NCBI GenBank assembly: GCA_021815305.1
Contig: JAKAHC010000001.1
Location: 372,001-436,000, forward strand
Reading direction: 5' to 3'
Source of the DNA: Deltaproteobacteria bacterium
Lineage (GTDB): Bacteria; Desulfobacterota; Deferrimicrobia; Deferrimicrobiales; Deferrimicrobiaceae
DNA: 64,000 nt
In this document: piece after piece, positions 63,906-64,000 of the stretch
How positions within the stretch are numbered: position 1 is the first letter of the stretch
Layout of the letters: each line of letters starts with the position of its first letter
The notes under the pieces: generated by a model
What the model was told of the DNA's origin: nothing
Database searches by the model: none
Seen by the model: only the letters and a program-made list of their open reading frames with translations
Made by a program: the position numbers and the translations under genes

Positions 63906-64000
63906 CTACTTCGGCGCCCGTTTCCTTTCCGGCGGGCGCGTCTCCCCGGACGGCGCCAGGTAGCGGAAAGGCGCACGCTCGACCGCGCGCGCCTTCTCGC
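63906..64000 (-). CDS. C-terminal end of an unidentified gene
   Basis: A leftward frame enters from the right edge and stops at TAG 63908-63906, giving about 31 residues (including RAVERAPFRYLAPSG and a basic tail). It is too short to identify. The Arg/Lys/Pro-rich end is like that of many real proteins here, but it may be chance. Confidence 0.35.
   Translation of the reverse strand, partial: EKARAVERAPFRYLAPSGETRPPERKRAPK

Overview
The window is a dense, very GC-rich stretch of bacterial chromosome. It comes from a Gram-negative organism: it encodes BamD, LolA, an Mla-type lipid transporter, a LapB-like regulator of lipopolysaccharide synthesis, a heptose-phosphate adenylyltransferase and two lytic transglycosylases. 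PilT, a DksA-type zinc protein, a DUF3343 protein and the run rplU-rpmA-obgE-proB-proA-nadD-rsfS resemble the Desulfuromonadota / former Deltaproteobacteria. That placement is inferred from gene content and order, not from a search. I saw no rRNA, tRNA, CRISPR array, insertion sequence or prophage.

Layout. 1-2.9 kb: truncated pepA facing away from bamD and a TPR gene. 2.9-9.7 kb: a leftward run pgpA-pncC-thpR-recA-pilT-recX-alaS. 9.8-14.3 kb: a HEAT-repeat protein and an HD-GYP protein that share an unnamed N-terminal domain, then leftward HEAT and P1-peptidase genes. 14.4-16.3 kb: ruvX-mltG and dksA. 16.4-23.6 kb: a tightly overlapping leftward run radC-plsC-rnj-ftsK-lolA-rimO. 23.7-24.0 kb: remains of a MoxR-type ATPase. 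24-27.3 kb: a methyltransferase, comM and a LysR regulator.

27.3-34.7 kb looks like an accessory metabolic block: CBS-domain protein, oxalate-CoA-ligase-like enzyme, ketopantoate-reductase-like enzyme, glyoxylate-carboligase-like ThDP enzyme, iron-type alcohol dehydrogenase, and an opposing flavoprotein. It sits behind an AT-rich divergent promoter next to the LysR gene, and a C2 acid or glyoxylate pathway is the simplest reading. 34.8-43.4 kb: a long rightward run led by a strong promoter before rplU, including a natural LapA-LapB fusion, comF, a nitrilase-family amidase and rfaE2. 43.4-46.9 kb: cysteine desulfurase, a LysM transglycosylase and DUF3343, leftward. 47-54.7 kb: a small membrane protein and a DUF721 protein, then leftward trmN6-like, DUF1015, sua5, DUF89, purE, purD and purH. 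54.7-59.2 kb: mlaD-mlaF-mlaE-alr, leftward. 59.3-63.9 kb: a thiamine operon under a TPP riboswitch with a terminator.

Most notable points: the thiamine operon carries a HydG-type tyrosine lyase (C-terminal CX2CX22C present) where ThiH is expected; the HEAT and HD-GYP proteins share an N-terminal domain; the glyoxylate-carboligase-like enzyme has Glu at position 51, where the E. coli enzyme has Val; the Mla MCE protein carries a beta-strand-rich C-terminal domain; and two or three genes appear to start at CTG. Genes are packed with many 4-base start/stop overlaps, and TTG starts are frequent.
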